DNA of 7,322 nucleotides from Candidatus Cloacimonadota bacterium (GTDB taxonomy: Bacteria > Cloacimonadota > Cloacimonadia > Cloacimonadales > Cloacimonadaceae). The stretch spans positions 1 through 7,322 of the forward strand of contig JAGOGT010000054.1 in assembly GCA_017996595.1 (NCBI GenBank). The letters run 5' to 3'. Of the stretch, positions 1-6,877 are shown one piece after another. The stretch's first letter is position 1, and each line of letters starts with the position of its first letter. Under the pieces are notes generated by a model. That model was not told where the DNA came from, ran no database searches, and was given only the letters and a program-made list of their open reading frames with translations. A program made the position numbers and the translations under genes.

Positions 1-100
1 CATTTGCATAAGGTCATTAACAATTAACATCATCGATCCTCAAACTATCTTTCCAATTAGTCTTTCACATCCTCACACACCATGGGTGCGTCTTCTCATT

Positions 101-126
101 GGGGGATCTTATTCATTCCCCCTTTT
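101..126 (+). terminator. Possible intrinsic terminator of a gene left of the window
   Basis: GGGGGA (101-106) and TCCCCC (117-122) form a perfect 6-bp, mostly G-C stem around a 10-base loop, followed at once by TTTTC (123-127). That order fits a plus-strand rho-independent terminator. The loop is longer than usual and the T-run is short, so termination could be weak. No plus-strand gene is visible in the 100 bases before it, so if it is real it would end a transcript that starts outside the window with a 3' untranslated stretch. Confidence 0.3.
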
Positions 127-260
127 CTGTCAAGCTGTAAATGGCTGTTTTTGCATTTGTTGATGATGAATATATTCCACAAGTCATCCACGCCCTTGTA
201 AGCTGCGTCTTTGCCTCTTCCAGAGATTATGATCAGCAGCCTCAGATGCTCAGCCTTACC

Positions 261-272
261 TTCTCCGGAGAA
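261..272. repeat. 12-bp perfect palindrome
   Basis: TTCTCCGGAGAA is its own reverse complement over all 12 bases. It sits about 460 bases ahead of the repressor start, too far to be an obvious operator for it. It could be a protein-binding site or chance. The sequence shows only the symmetry. Confidence 0.45.
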
Positions 273-423
273 TTTCATGGGAGGCTGATGGGAGGATGCC
301 AATCGTGAGCTTGGATTAATCTATGGAAGGCCTTGTATAAGAGAATCAGAAAGCAATTGTGGCTCTCTTGCGAACCATGGGGGTCATCTGAGGAACAAAA
401 CATCTTTCCATATTTTTGGCAGG

Positions 424-475
424 GCAATCCGCATGTGACGACCATGCATTTGCATGGGGATCACATGGTGATCGC
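424..475. repeat. 52-bp imperfect palindrome (nested hairpin)
   Basis: The segment folds back on one axis between bases 449 and 450. From the tip outward: CCATGCA (442-448) pairs with TGCATGG (451-457) around TT; CGA/GGA (439-441, 458-460) is an unpaired 3x3 interruption; CATGTGA (432-438) pairs with TCACATG (461-467); a 2x2 mismatch follows; then ATC/GAT (427-429, 470-472), one mismatch, and GC/GC (424-425, 474-475). In all, 19 of 26 positions are complementary. As RNA the tip would open to a four-base loop. It lies in non-coding sequence with no T-run after it, so it is not a standard terminator. A REP-like palindrome, the end of an insertion element, a structured RNA or a protein-binding site are all possible. 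Confidence 0.75.
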
Positions 476-484
476 ACGGGGATC
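452..484. repeat. Short direct repeat, 11 bp, one mismatch
   Basis: GCATGGGGATC (452-462) recurs as GCACGGGGATC (474-484), a period of 22 bases, about two helical turns. The first copy lies inside the right half of the 424-475 palindrome and the second begins at its outer edge. A further local inverted repeat, GATCAC/GTGATC around ATG (459-473), overlaps both. The same-face spacing would suit two bound protein units, but no protein is identified. Confidence 0.5.
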
Positions 485-636
485 TAAATGTAAAGAATTA
501 TGCATCATCTCATTACAGGCTGATGGGACTAAAACCTGAATTGTGCATATGCTTAACTCTCTCATAATTAATTGATTTTCGCTAGCAGGGCACTATCATA
601 TCCTCTCTTAATCCCCAAAACACCGGAAAATTTGTC

Positions 637-664
637 TTGACCAGTTTGACTATTTGGCCATTAT
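637..664 (+). promoter_or_regulatory. Candidate sigma-70-like promoter for the tetR-efflux operon
   Basis: TTGACC (637-642) matches five of six bases of the -35 consensus, and CATTAT (659-664) matches four of six of the -10 consensus, with a 16-base spacer. The transcript would start near 671, giving a leader of about 60 bases before the repressor ATG. A second -35-like hexamer, TTGACT (646-651), has no good -10 partner at normal spacing. If the organism uses a divergent primary sigma factor (as in Bacteroidota), this assignment would be wrong. Confidence 0.4.
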
Positions 665-678
665 GGGTCAGATAGTCA
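638..678. promoter_or_regulatory. Candidate TetR-family operator overlapping the promoter
   Basis: TGACTAT (647-653) and ATAGTCA (672-678) are perfect 7-bp inverted repeats separated by 18 bases. A second, outer TGACC (638-642) and a second, inner GGTCA (666-670) add two more half-sites. The result is two direct TGAC copies 9 bases apart on the left and two GTCA copies 8 bases apart on the right. The array covers the candidate -35/-10 and start site, about 55 bases ahead of the TetR-type gene, which is the usual place for an autorepressor operator. Binding by this particular protein is inferred from position and symmetry only. Confidence 0.5.
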
Positions 679-694
679 TGTTTATGCATGTAAG

Positions 695-710
695 AAATAG
701 ATAAATAGAT
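695..710. repeat. Tandem 8-bp duplication in the repressor leader
   Basis: AAATAGAT occurs twice back to back (695-702 and 703-710) in an A/T-rich leader just before the Shine-Dalgarno site AAGGA (725-729) of the repressor gene. It leaves the ribosome-binding region unstructured. It may be simple slippage, or an A/T-rich element that promotes initiation. Confidence 0.6.
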
Positions 711-733
711 ATATACAAAGTGAAAAGGATATT

Positions 734-1339
734 ATGAATAAAGCAAAGGATAAAAAAAAGCTAATAATTGATACTGCCGATGGACTATTTTCACGGTATG
801 GATTCAGCAAAACCTCGCTGGATGATATTTCCTCCACGGCTCAGATCGCCAAGGGAACGGTTTATCACTACTTTCCCAGCAAGGAAGATCTCTTTGTAAA
901 CGTGATCCAGAACAAGGCCGAAGCTTATTTTGCGATGCTTCAGGAGCATTTGGACAAAGTGGTTGGTTTTGAAAACAAGCTAAGTGAGTTGCTGCATATC
1001 CCTATCAAATTTATCTACGAGCAAATGCCGGTGCTGATCGAAGGATTAAAGAATCTGCCCTTTAATTACCAGGAACGGCTGATGGAGTTTCGCACTCAGT
1101 TACGGATTCGGATGAAGGAATTGATAGGATCGATTCTGGCCACCGGATACCACGAGAATTTGATCAATGTGAATATCGCCCCCGAGAAATTGTGTGAGGT
1201 AATGGCCGATTGGTTTCTTCTGGGGGATGCAAACGTACAGATAATAGATATGAAAAAGATGTTGGAACGCGTGGAGGCAGATCACGAAATCCTCATCCAG
1301 ATACTCTTATATGGAATCGTTAAAAGGGGAAACAAATGA
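734..1339 (+). CDS. TetR/AcrR-family transcriptional repressor
   Basis: A 201-residue protein of normal TetR-family length. The N-terminal DNA-binding domain is clear: a first helix around residues 8-22 (LIIDTADGLFSRYG), then the helix-turn-helix at about 27-47, with the family hallmark of a small-residue turn followed by KGTVYHYF and SKEDLF (40-54). The remaining helical domain, residues 60-200, is the ligand-binding and dimerisation part, which varies too much for me to name an inducer. The ATG is preceded by AAGGA (725-729) at four bases. Its stop overlaps the start of the TolC-like gene (ATGA), so the two are translationally coupled. Known relatives next to RND genes repress the pump operon and release DNA when a pump substrate binds. 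Here it is transcribed with its targets, so I infer autoregulation through the palindromic array upstream. The family is certain; the ligand is unknown. Confidence 0.95.
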   Translation: MNKAKDKKKLIIDTADGLFSRYGFSKTSLDDISSTAQIAKGTVYHYFPSKEDLFVNVIQNKAEAYFAMLQEHLDKVVGFENKLSELLHIPIKFIYEQMPVLIEGLKNLPFNYQERLMEFRTQLRIRMKELIGSILATGYHENLINVNIAPEKLCEVMADWFLLGDANVQIIDMKKMLERVEADHEILIQILLYGIVKRGNK

Positions 1340-2715
1340 AACGATGGATAGTGGCGTTACTGGCTTTAGGCGCAGTTATCTCTATATCGGGAATAACTTT
1401 GCCGGAGAGCCTGGAAATGGCCAAACAAAACAATAAAACTCTGCTGATGGCCAGGGAAGAGGAATATAAAGCAGACGCAACTTACAAGCAGGTTTGGGGA
1501 ATGCTGTATCCGCAGCTTAGCTTACAGGGAGCTTACACCTTATCCAGTACGGGAATACCCGAAAGCTCCAAGGCTCCCAAGATGGATATCGCCTCCATGC
1601 TGGATGAAACCACCGCCAGCGACAATGATAATACCCTGGCAGACGTGATGAGTGGAATCGTGAATGGTATGATCCCTTCCTCGCCCATCGAGGAAGGATC
1701 TCTGGCGGCGCAATTGAAGCTGGATCAAATCCTCTTTTCCGGAGGCAAGATCTTCAATGGCATCAGCGCGGCAGACCGCTACCGCACCATTCAGAAGCTG
1801 AGTTACAGCGTATCGGAACAGGATGTGATTCTCCAGACCACCAATATGTTCTATCAAACCCTTTTGGCAGCAAAAGTGGTGGACATTCAGCGCGAAGGCC
1901 TGGAAACCGCACGCAGGCATCTGGCCAGGGTGGAGCTTTTTAGCACCGAAGGCCAGGTTTCAGAATTTGATGTACTGCGGGCACGCCTGGAAGTGGCAAA
2001 ATTGGAACCGGATCTTTTGGCCGCCGAAAGCCAATATGATCTGGCGCTCTCTGCCTTTCGCCGTCAGATTGGCAGCGATGATCCCACGGCTATCCCCGAA
2101 GGTGAATTTATCCCTCCGGCAAAGCGTGAAATCAGCCTGGAAGATGCACAGACGCAGGGCTTGCAAAATCGCGAGGATCTGGAACTGGTAAATCTGGCTA
2201 CGCAGATGCGGGAGATTCAACTGAAGGCCGAAAAAGGAAATTACCTGCCCAACGTAGCGCTTACCGCCAGTGGGGCTTTGTACACCGCAGCCGATGAATT
2301 CATGATCGAAGCTGATGATTTTGGAACCAGCCTGTCCGTAGGGATTGGCTTTCAGATGCCCCTCTTTACCGGTTTTCAGAATACTGCCAAGATAAATTAT
2401 GCCCGGCATGACCTTAATAAGGCCAGGCTGCAATTGCGGGATACCCGTGAATTGGTGGAGCTGCAGATCAAGCAACTGCATCAAAAGCTGCAGCATGCAT
2501 GGGAAAATTATGAAGTGCAAAGGCAAAATATTCAGATGGCAGAGCGTAATCTGCAGCTGGCTCAAATCCGCTATGAAAATAACGTGGGCATCCAGCTGGA
2601 AGTTTTCGATGCGCAGATCATGCTCTCTTCCATTAAACTGCAATACTTGAGCTCGATCTATGAAGTGATCGCAGCCGAACGTGAATTTACCAAATCTATC
2701 GGGGAAGCCCTGTAA
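1336..2715 (+). CDS. TolC-like outer-membrane efflux protein (OEP family)
   Basis: A 459-residue outer-membrane channel component that would trimerise into a beta-barrel plus periplasmic alpha-tunnel and form the exit duct of the pump. Residues 1-19 are a signal peptide (MKRW then a hydrophobic stretch ending in SISG), and the mature part opens with the typical LPESLEMAKQNN motif. The family's two-fold repeat is visible: YPQLSLQGAY (58-67) with QILFSGGKIF (131-140) in the first half, and YLPNVALTASG (303-313) with MPLFTGFQNTAKI (341-353) in the second, each followed by long heptad-like helices (about 145-245 and 355-455). A Ser/Asp-rich stretch at 71-122 between the first strands is probably an extracellular loop. 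AAGGGGA (1324-1330) provides the ribosome-binding site inside the end of the repressor gene. It could be called an OprM or TolC homologue; which subfamily cannot be decided here. Confidence 0.95.
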   Translation: MKRWIVALLALGAVISISGITLPESLEMAKQNNKTLLMAREEEYKADATYKQVWGMLYPQLSLQGAYTLSSTGIPESSKAPKMDIASMLDETTASDNDNTLADVMSGIVNGMIPSSPIEEGSLAAQLKLDQILFSGGKIFNGISAADRYRTIQKLSYSVSEQDVILQTTNMFYQTLLAAKVVDIQREGLETARRHLARVELFSTEGQVSEFDVLRARLEVAKLEPDLLAAESQYDLALSAFRRQIGSDDPTAIPEGEFIPPAKREISLEDAQTQGLQNREDLELVNLATQMREIQLKAEKGNYLPNVALTASGALYTAADEFMIEADDFGTSLSVGIGFQMPLFTGFQNTAKINYARHDLNKARLQLRDTRELVELQIKQLHQKLQHAWENYEVQRQNIQMAERNLQLAQIRYENNVGIQLEVFDAQIMLSSIKLQYLSSIYEVIAAEREFTKSIGEAL

Positions 2716-2717
2716 AT

Positions 2718-2721
2718 GGAG
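2718..2721 (+). promoter_or_regulatory. Shine-Dalgarno site that fixes the adaptor start at 2728
   Basis: GGAG lies six bases before the ATG at 2728. An earlier in-frame ATG at 2716 directly abuts the stop of the preceding gene, and this GGAG falls inside that four-codon extension, so it cannot serve the earlier start. Starting at 2728 also gives a textbook lipoprotein signal (MKNRY then a hydrophobic core). Confidence 0.65.
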
Positions 2722-2727
2722 ATTAAA

Positions 2728-3759
2728 ATGAAAAACAGATATATGATGATAGTGATCCTGGTGATTATGCTGAGCATACTTGGCGCTTGCTCCAAAAAGA
2801 AAGAGGACGCCAAGAGTATGGAACAACTGCAGAGCGAAAATGGCATCCCGGTACGCGTGGATAGCGTGGAAGTGGGTACCTTTGAACAATTCCTGCACTA
2901 TAATGCGGTTTTGGGTGGAATCGAAGAATCCACCGCACAATCCATGGTTTCCGATGTAATTCTGGCCATAAATGCCAAAGTTGGTGATAGAGTTACCAAG
3001 GGTGATGTGATCGTTAGATTCCCTATCAATACTCCCGCTGCGCAATTTGAACAGGCTACCAGCGCTTTCAATAGCATCACTGCAGTGCATGACCGCATGA
3101 AACGTCTCTATGATCAGGGAGCAATCAGCCTTCAGGATTATGAGAACGTGCAAACTCAATATAAAGTTTCGCAGGCGAATCTGAATGCTAGCGAGCAGAT
3201 GATCAATGTGCGTGCGCCCTTAAGCGGCATTGTTACTAACATCATGGTGAATCCTTCCGAGAAGGCATATCCGGGACAGGATCTATTCACAGTGGCCTCA
3301 ACAGGCGGATACAAAGCCAGAATCATGGTTCCCGATACGGAAATTGCCAAGGTTCGCAAAGGCGCAAGAGTTACCGCTACCTGGCAGGATAAGACCATCA
3401 CCGGAAGGATTAGCAGCATTGCCATGGCCATGGATCAAGATTCCAAAGCTTTTCGCGTGGAAGCAAGCTTCCCGGGACTGAAGAAAGACATCAGCTTCGG
3501 CATTACTGCCGACATCGGCATAGAAGTGCTTTCCAAACCCAAAGTGATAGTGGTGGAAAGACAGCACATGGTTATGGAAAATGGCGATTACTACGTGTGG
3601 GTGAATGAAGCTGGCAAAGCCATTAAACGCCAGGTTCAGCTTGGCTTGGACAATTCTCTGGAGTATGAGATCACTTCCGGCCTTAATCCCGGCGATATTC
3701 TCATTACTGAAGGTATAAATATGCTTACCGAAAACGCTAAACTGCGCGTGATCGAATAA
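2728..3759 (+). CDS. RND efflux periplasmic adaptor subunit (HlyD/AcrA-like MFP), lipoprotein
   Basis: A 343-residue adaptor that would link the RND pump to the TolC-like channel. Residues 1-20 are a lipoprotein signal ending in the lipobox LGA-C with Cys21 as lipid anchor. The domains run in the family's order: first half of the lipoyl fold (about 60-100, AKVGDRVTKGDVIVRF), a short alpha-hairpin (about 103-158), second lipoyl half (VRAPLSGIVTNIMVNPSEKA, 161-180), a beta-barrel (about 192-268) and a membrane-proximal domain (about 270-343, with GLNPGDILITEGI at 318-330). The hairpin is about 55 residues, shorter than AcrA's, which may affect which channel it docks with. The start at 2728 is chosen over an in-frame ATG at 2716 because of its GGAG site and clean signal peptide. 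It lies 12 bases after the channel gene and 16 before the pump gene. Confidence 0.95.
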   Translation: MKNRYMMIVILVIMLSILGACSKKKEDAKSMEQLQSENGIPVRVDSVEVGTFEQFLHYNAVLGGIEESTAQSMVSDVILAINAKVGDRVTKGDVIVRFPINTPAAQFEQATSAFNSITAVHDRMKRLYDQGAISLQDYENVQTQYKVSQANLNASEQMINVRAPLSGIVTNIMVNPSEKAYPGQDLFTVASTGGYKARIMVPDTEIAKVRKGARVTATWQDKTITGRISSIAMAMDQDSKAFRVEASFPGLKKDISFGITADIGIEVLSKPKVIVVERQHMVMENGDYYVWVNEAGKAIKRQVQLGLDNSLEYEITSGLNPGDILITEGINMLTENAKLRVIE

Positions 3760-3775
3760 GCAAGGATTTAGAATT

Positions 3776-6700
3776 ATGTTTCTAGCAAAACTATCTATAG
3801 AAAGACCGGTGATGGTCACTATGGCCTTGCTGATCTTCCTGGTATTCGGGTTACTTGCCTACATAGACATGCCCTTGAATCTGATGTCGGATGTAAAGCT
3901 GCCTTTTGTGATTATTCAAACCGTTTATCCCGGTGCCGGACCCAGCGAAGTGGAAAGTCAGATCTCCGATAGGGTGGAAGAAGCAGTGGCCACAGTCAGC
4001 CAGATCGATTACATTCAATCTTACTCCATGGAAAGTGTATCGCTGGTATTCATTGCCTTTGAACTTGGTAAAAACGTGGATATTGCCAATCAGGAAGTAA
4101 AAGACAAGGTGGATGCCATTCTTAGAGATTTCCCAGATAATACCGAGCGACCTGTGGTTCAAAAGCGCGATATCAATGCCTTCCCGATCATGGACCTGGT
4201 ACTTTCTGGCAATATCGGTGGCCGTGAGCTCTATGATCTCGCGGATCGCGAACTGAAAGACAAGCTTGCCCAGATTCCTGGTGTAGCCCAAGTAGAACTG
4301 GTTGGCGGCGCAAAAAGGCAGATCGACGTCCATCTCTCCGATCAGGTGGTATTTCAAAACAATATATCCCTGGCGCAGTTAAGCGGAATTCTGGCTGCCC
4401 AGAATCTGGATATGCCAGCCGGTAACTTTAAAAAGGGCACCCAGGAATATTCGGTGCGCCTGAAAGGTGAATTCCAGAATGTGACTGAAGTGATGAATTC
4501 CGATATCCCCACTGCCTTCGGAGTAAAGAAACTGTCCCAACTGGCTACGGTTACCGATGCCAGCGAAGAAGTTCGTACCAAGGCCATTTATTACAATGTT
4601 CCCAAGAAGTATGAGGATGATAACATCGTGAAGTTATCCATTACCAATGCTTCCGATGGAAACGTGGTAAGCATTGCCGAAGAAGTGATAAAGCAATTAC
4701 CAGCGCTGAACAAAGAACTGCCCCAGGGTGTAAAGCTGGAATTGATAAGAGATGACAGCAAGTTCATCAAGGATACCGTATCCGGCACCCTGAACAATAT
4801 CTTGATGGGGATTATCCTCACCGGGTTGATCTTGCTGCTGTTCCTGCACGATCTGCGCTCTACTTTGATAGTTGCTCTGGCCATGCCTTATTCCATTATT
4901 TCCACCTTCATGCTGATGCAGGTGGCCGGATTCACCATGAATATGATGACGATGATGGGCTTATCCACTTCGGTGGGTATTCTGGTGGCGAATTCTGTGG
5001 TTATTCTGGAAAACATCTTCCGCCACAAGGATATGGGTAATAACCGCAAAGAAGCGGCAGACAAGGGAACTGCAGAAATCACCGTGGCGGTTATGGCTTC
5101 AACACTAACCAATATTGTGGTGTTTCTGCCCATCGCCTTGATGGGCTCCATGATCGGCCAGTTCTTCAAAGAATTTGCGCTAACGGTTACCTTTGCCACG
5201 ATCTTCTCCCTCTTTGCATCCTTCACGGTTACCCCGATGCTGGCATCGCGAATTCTTCCTGAGAAGAAGCACGACAGCAAATGGGGATTGAAGTTCGACT
5301 CCTGGTTCAATAGATTTGAGCGCTTCTATGCCAGATTCCTGGGCTACGTTTTAAAATCAAAGAAGCGCAGCGTCAGCATTCTGCTGGGAACCGTATTCGT
5401 CCTCATCATTAGTGCCGGGCTGGCATCATTCCTGGGAATGGAGCTCTTCCCCACCATGGATCAGGGGAATGTGAGCATCAGCGTGGAAATGCCCCAGGGC
5501 TCCAATCTGGAACAATCCGCCAAAGCCCTTCAAGAAATCCAGAATATCGTGGTGAAGCACAAGGAAGTGCTGCATGCAGTTACCAGCCTTGGCTCGCAGG
5601 GATTTATCGATACCGGAACCAACCTGGCAAGTATGGCCATAAAACTGGTAGACGTTAGTGAGCGTAACATTAAAAGTATTGAAATGGCCGAATTGCTTAC
5701 CAGGGAACTGGCAGCAGTTCCCAACGCCCGTATCAAAGTAAAAGTAAGTCGTGTAGCATCTATGGGCGGACGATCTGCCCCAGTGGAATTCTATTTGCAA
5801 GGGCAGGACAATGAACGCCTGGAACAGATTAAAACTGAAGTATTAAATGCTATCAAAGACGTTCCCGGATTGATTAATCTTGATACCAGCACCCGTACCG
5901 GAAGGATGGAGCTTACCCTATATCCCAAGCGCGATCAGTTAGCTTCGGTGGGAGCAACGGTATATGATCTTGCTCTTGCTATGCGTGCTGCGGTGGAAGG
6001 AGTGGTATCCACTCAATACCGCGAAGGCGGAAACCAGTATGATCTGAAGATCGCTTTGCTGGATGAGGAAGTGGACAGCCCCGATAAAATCATGAATCTG
6101 AGCGTGGCTATTAACGGCAGAAGCTACCTGGTATCGCAGCTTGCAGATGTAGAATTCGCAGCCGGAGTGAACAAAATCACCCACTATGAACGCTTTAAAT
6201 CGATTGTGTTTACTGCCGACCTGGCCAGTGGTCACCCTCTGGGAAAGATCACTTCGGAAATCGATGCGCGGCTGGATAAACTGAATTTCCCCACCGGATA
6301 CCGCTACAAATGGGGCGGCGACGCGGAAATGATGACCGAAACCTTCACCGAAATGATGCGCACCTTTATGCTGGCAGTATTGCTTACCTATATGCTGCTG
6401 GCGGCAATTCTGGAAAGCTTTGCGCAGCCGCTACTGATTATGGCCACGGTGCCTTTGGCGTTGATCGGCGTGATCCTGTCCTTGTTGTTTACCGGCTTAT
6501 CTTTAAATATCATTTCCATGATGTCGATTATTATGTTGGTTGGCATCGTGGTAAATAACGCTATATTAATACTAGACTATGTTAATATAAAAAGAAAGGA
6601 AGGATACAGCGTGCATGATGCCTTGCTGGAAGCCGGCGAACTGAAACTGAAGCCCATCGTGATGTCCACCTTGGCCATCATCGCGGGTATGATCCCGATG

Positions 6701-6859
6701 GCTTTGGGAACCGGTGGTTCGGGAAAAGAAATCTATCAGCCCATGGGTATTGTATCCATTGGCGGCTTGATTGTTTCCACTTTCCTCACCCTGGTAATCA
6801 TCCCTGCCTTCTATTATCTCACCACCCGTAATGTGCACGAAAAGTCAAACAATCAGTAG
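3776..6859 (+). CDS. RND-family efflux pump, inner-membrane subunit (AcrB/HAE1-like) with altered proton relay
   Basis: A 1027-residue pump, close to AcrB length. It has the two-fold RND layout: TM1 at about 12-30, a large periplasmic porter/docking loop (31-336), TM2-TM6 (337-489), TM7 (531-551), the second loop (552-860) and TM8-TM12 (861-1014). Recognisable motifs are the N-terminal IERPVMVTM, YPGAGPSEVE (51-60), FLHDLRSTL (356-364) and GLSLNIISMMSIIMLVGIVV (907-926). AAGGA (3762-3766) stands nine bases before the ATG. The proton-relay positions differ from AcrB: in TM4 GILVANSVVILENI (401-414) aligns with the AcrB segment carrying D407/D408, giving Ala405 and Asn406; in TM10 Asn927 stands where K940 is; in TM11 Lys957 and Ser964 stand where R971 and T978 are. 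The rest is intact with no frameshift, so it does not look like a pseudogene. Substrates cannot be read from the sequence. The family is certain; the coupling ion is an open question. Confidence 0.96.
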   Translation: MFLAKLSIERPVMVTMALLIFLVFGLLAYIDMPLNLMSDVKLPFVIIQTVYPGAGPSEVESQISDRVEEAVATVSQIDYIQSYSMESVSLVFIAFELGKNVDIANQEVKDKVDAILRDFPDNTERPVVQKRDINAFPIMDLVLSGNIGGRELYDLADRELKDKLAQIPGVAQVELVGGAKRQIDVHLSDQVVFQNNISLAQLSGILAAQNLDMPAGNFKKGTQEYSVRLKGEFQNVTEVMNSDIPTAFGVKKLSQLATVTDASEEVRTKAIYYNVPKKYEDDNIVKLSITNASDGNVVSIAEEVIKQLPALNKELPQGVKLELIRDDSKFIKDTVSGTLNNILMGIILTGLILLLFLHDLRSTLIVALAMPYSIISTFMLMQVAGFTMNMMTMMGLSTSVGILVANSVVILENIFRHKDMGNNRKEAADKGTAEITVAVMASTLTNIVVFLPIALMGSMIGQFFKEFALTVTFATIFSLFASFTVTPMLASRILPEKKHDSKWGLKFDSWFNRFERFYARFLGYVLKSKKRSVSILLGTVFVLIISAGLASFLGMELFPTMDQGNVSISVEMPQGSNLEQSAKALQEIQNIVVKHKEVLHAVTSLGSQGFIDTGTNLASMAIKLVDVSERNIKSIEMAELLTRELAAVPNARIKVKVSRVASMGGRSAPVEFYLQGQDNERLEQIKTEVLNAIKDVPGLINLDTSTRTGRMELTLYPKRDQLASVGATVYDLALAMRAAVEGVVSTQYREGGNQYDLKIALLDEEVDSPDKIMNLSVAINGRSYLVSQLADVEFAAGVNKITHYERFKSIVFTADLASGHPLGKITSEIDARLDKLNFPTGYRYKWGGDAEMMTETFTEMMRTFMLAVLLTYMLLAAILESFAQPLLIMATVPLALIGVILSLLFTGLSLNIISMMSIIMLVGIVVNNAILILDYVNIKRKEGYSVHDALLEAGELKLKPIVMSTLAIIAGMIPMALGTGGSGKEIYQPMGIVSIGGLIVSTFLTLVIIPAFYYLTTRNVHEKSNNQ

Positions 6860-6877
6860 AAAAAAAAGGATGTAACC

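Larger units (their letters stand above)
1..733. other. Gene-poor leader region upstream of the efflux operon
   Basis: No convincing coding region is visible on either strand. Two open frames of 68 codons exist (96-302 minus, 333-539 plus). Both need a TTG start, neither resembles a family I know, the minus one has no ribosome-binding site, and the plus one runs straight through a large palindrome, so I treat both as non-coding. A plus-strand frame is open from base 2 to about 160 but its translation (rich in isolated Cys, Pro and Ser) does not look like a gene end. What the region does hold is a terminator-like hairpin, several palindromes and the promoter/operator for the repressor, listed separately. 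It may be a genuine long intergenic region or the decayed remains of a former gene. Confidence 0.6.

Noticed and set aside
96..302. Minus-strand 68-codon open frame
   Set aside because: It starts at TTG without a ribosome-binding site, as does the internal ATG. The translation has plausible codon choice but no recognisable family, and it overlaps two palindromes. It could be a gene remnant, but I cannot support it.
333..539. Plus-strand 68-codon open frame with a TTG start
   Set aside because: A GGAAGG stretch precedes it, but too close to the start for good spacing, and the frame runs through the 52-bp palindrome, whose symmetry creates the odd HLHGDH-type translation. No recognisable domain.
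541..600. Small palindromes GCATATGC (545-552), AATTAATT and GCTAGC as regulatory sites
   Set aside because: They are 6-8 bp and expected by chance in A/T-rich intergenic DNA, with no spacing relation to a gene.
1960..3159. A 399-codon minus-strand open frame across the channel and adaptor genes
   Set aside because: It lies opposite two clearly recognised plus-strand genes, has a His/Ile/Phe-rich composition typical of antisense frames, and resembles no family I know. It is a by-product of codon bias.
4901..4963. Methionine-rich segments near TM3-TM4 (also 6326-6400 near TM8) as a copper/silver path like CusA
   Set aside because: AcrB-type pumps also have several methionines there, the protein is HAE1-like rather than CusA-like overall, and the spacing does not match a recognised metal relay.
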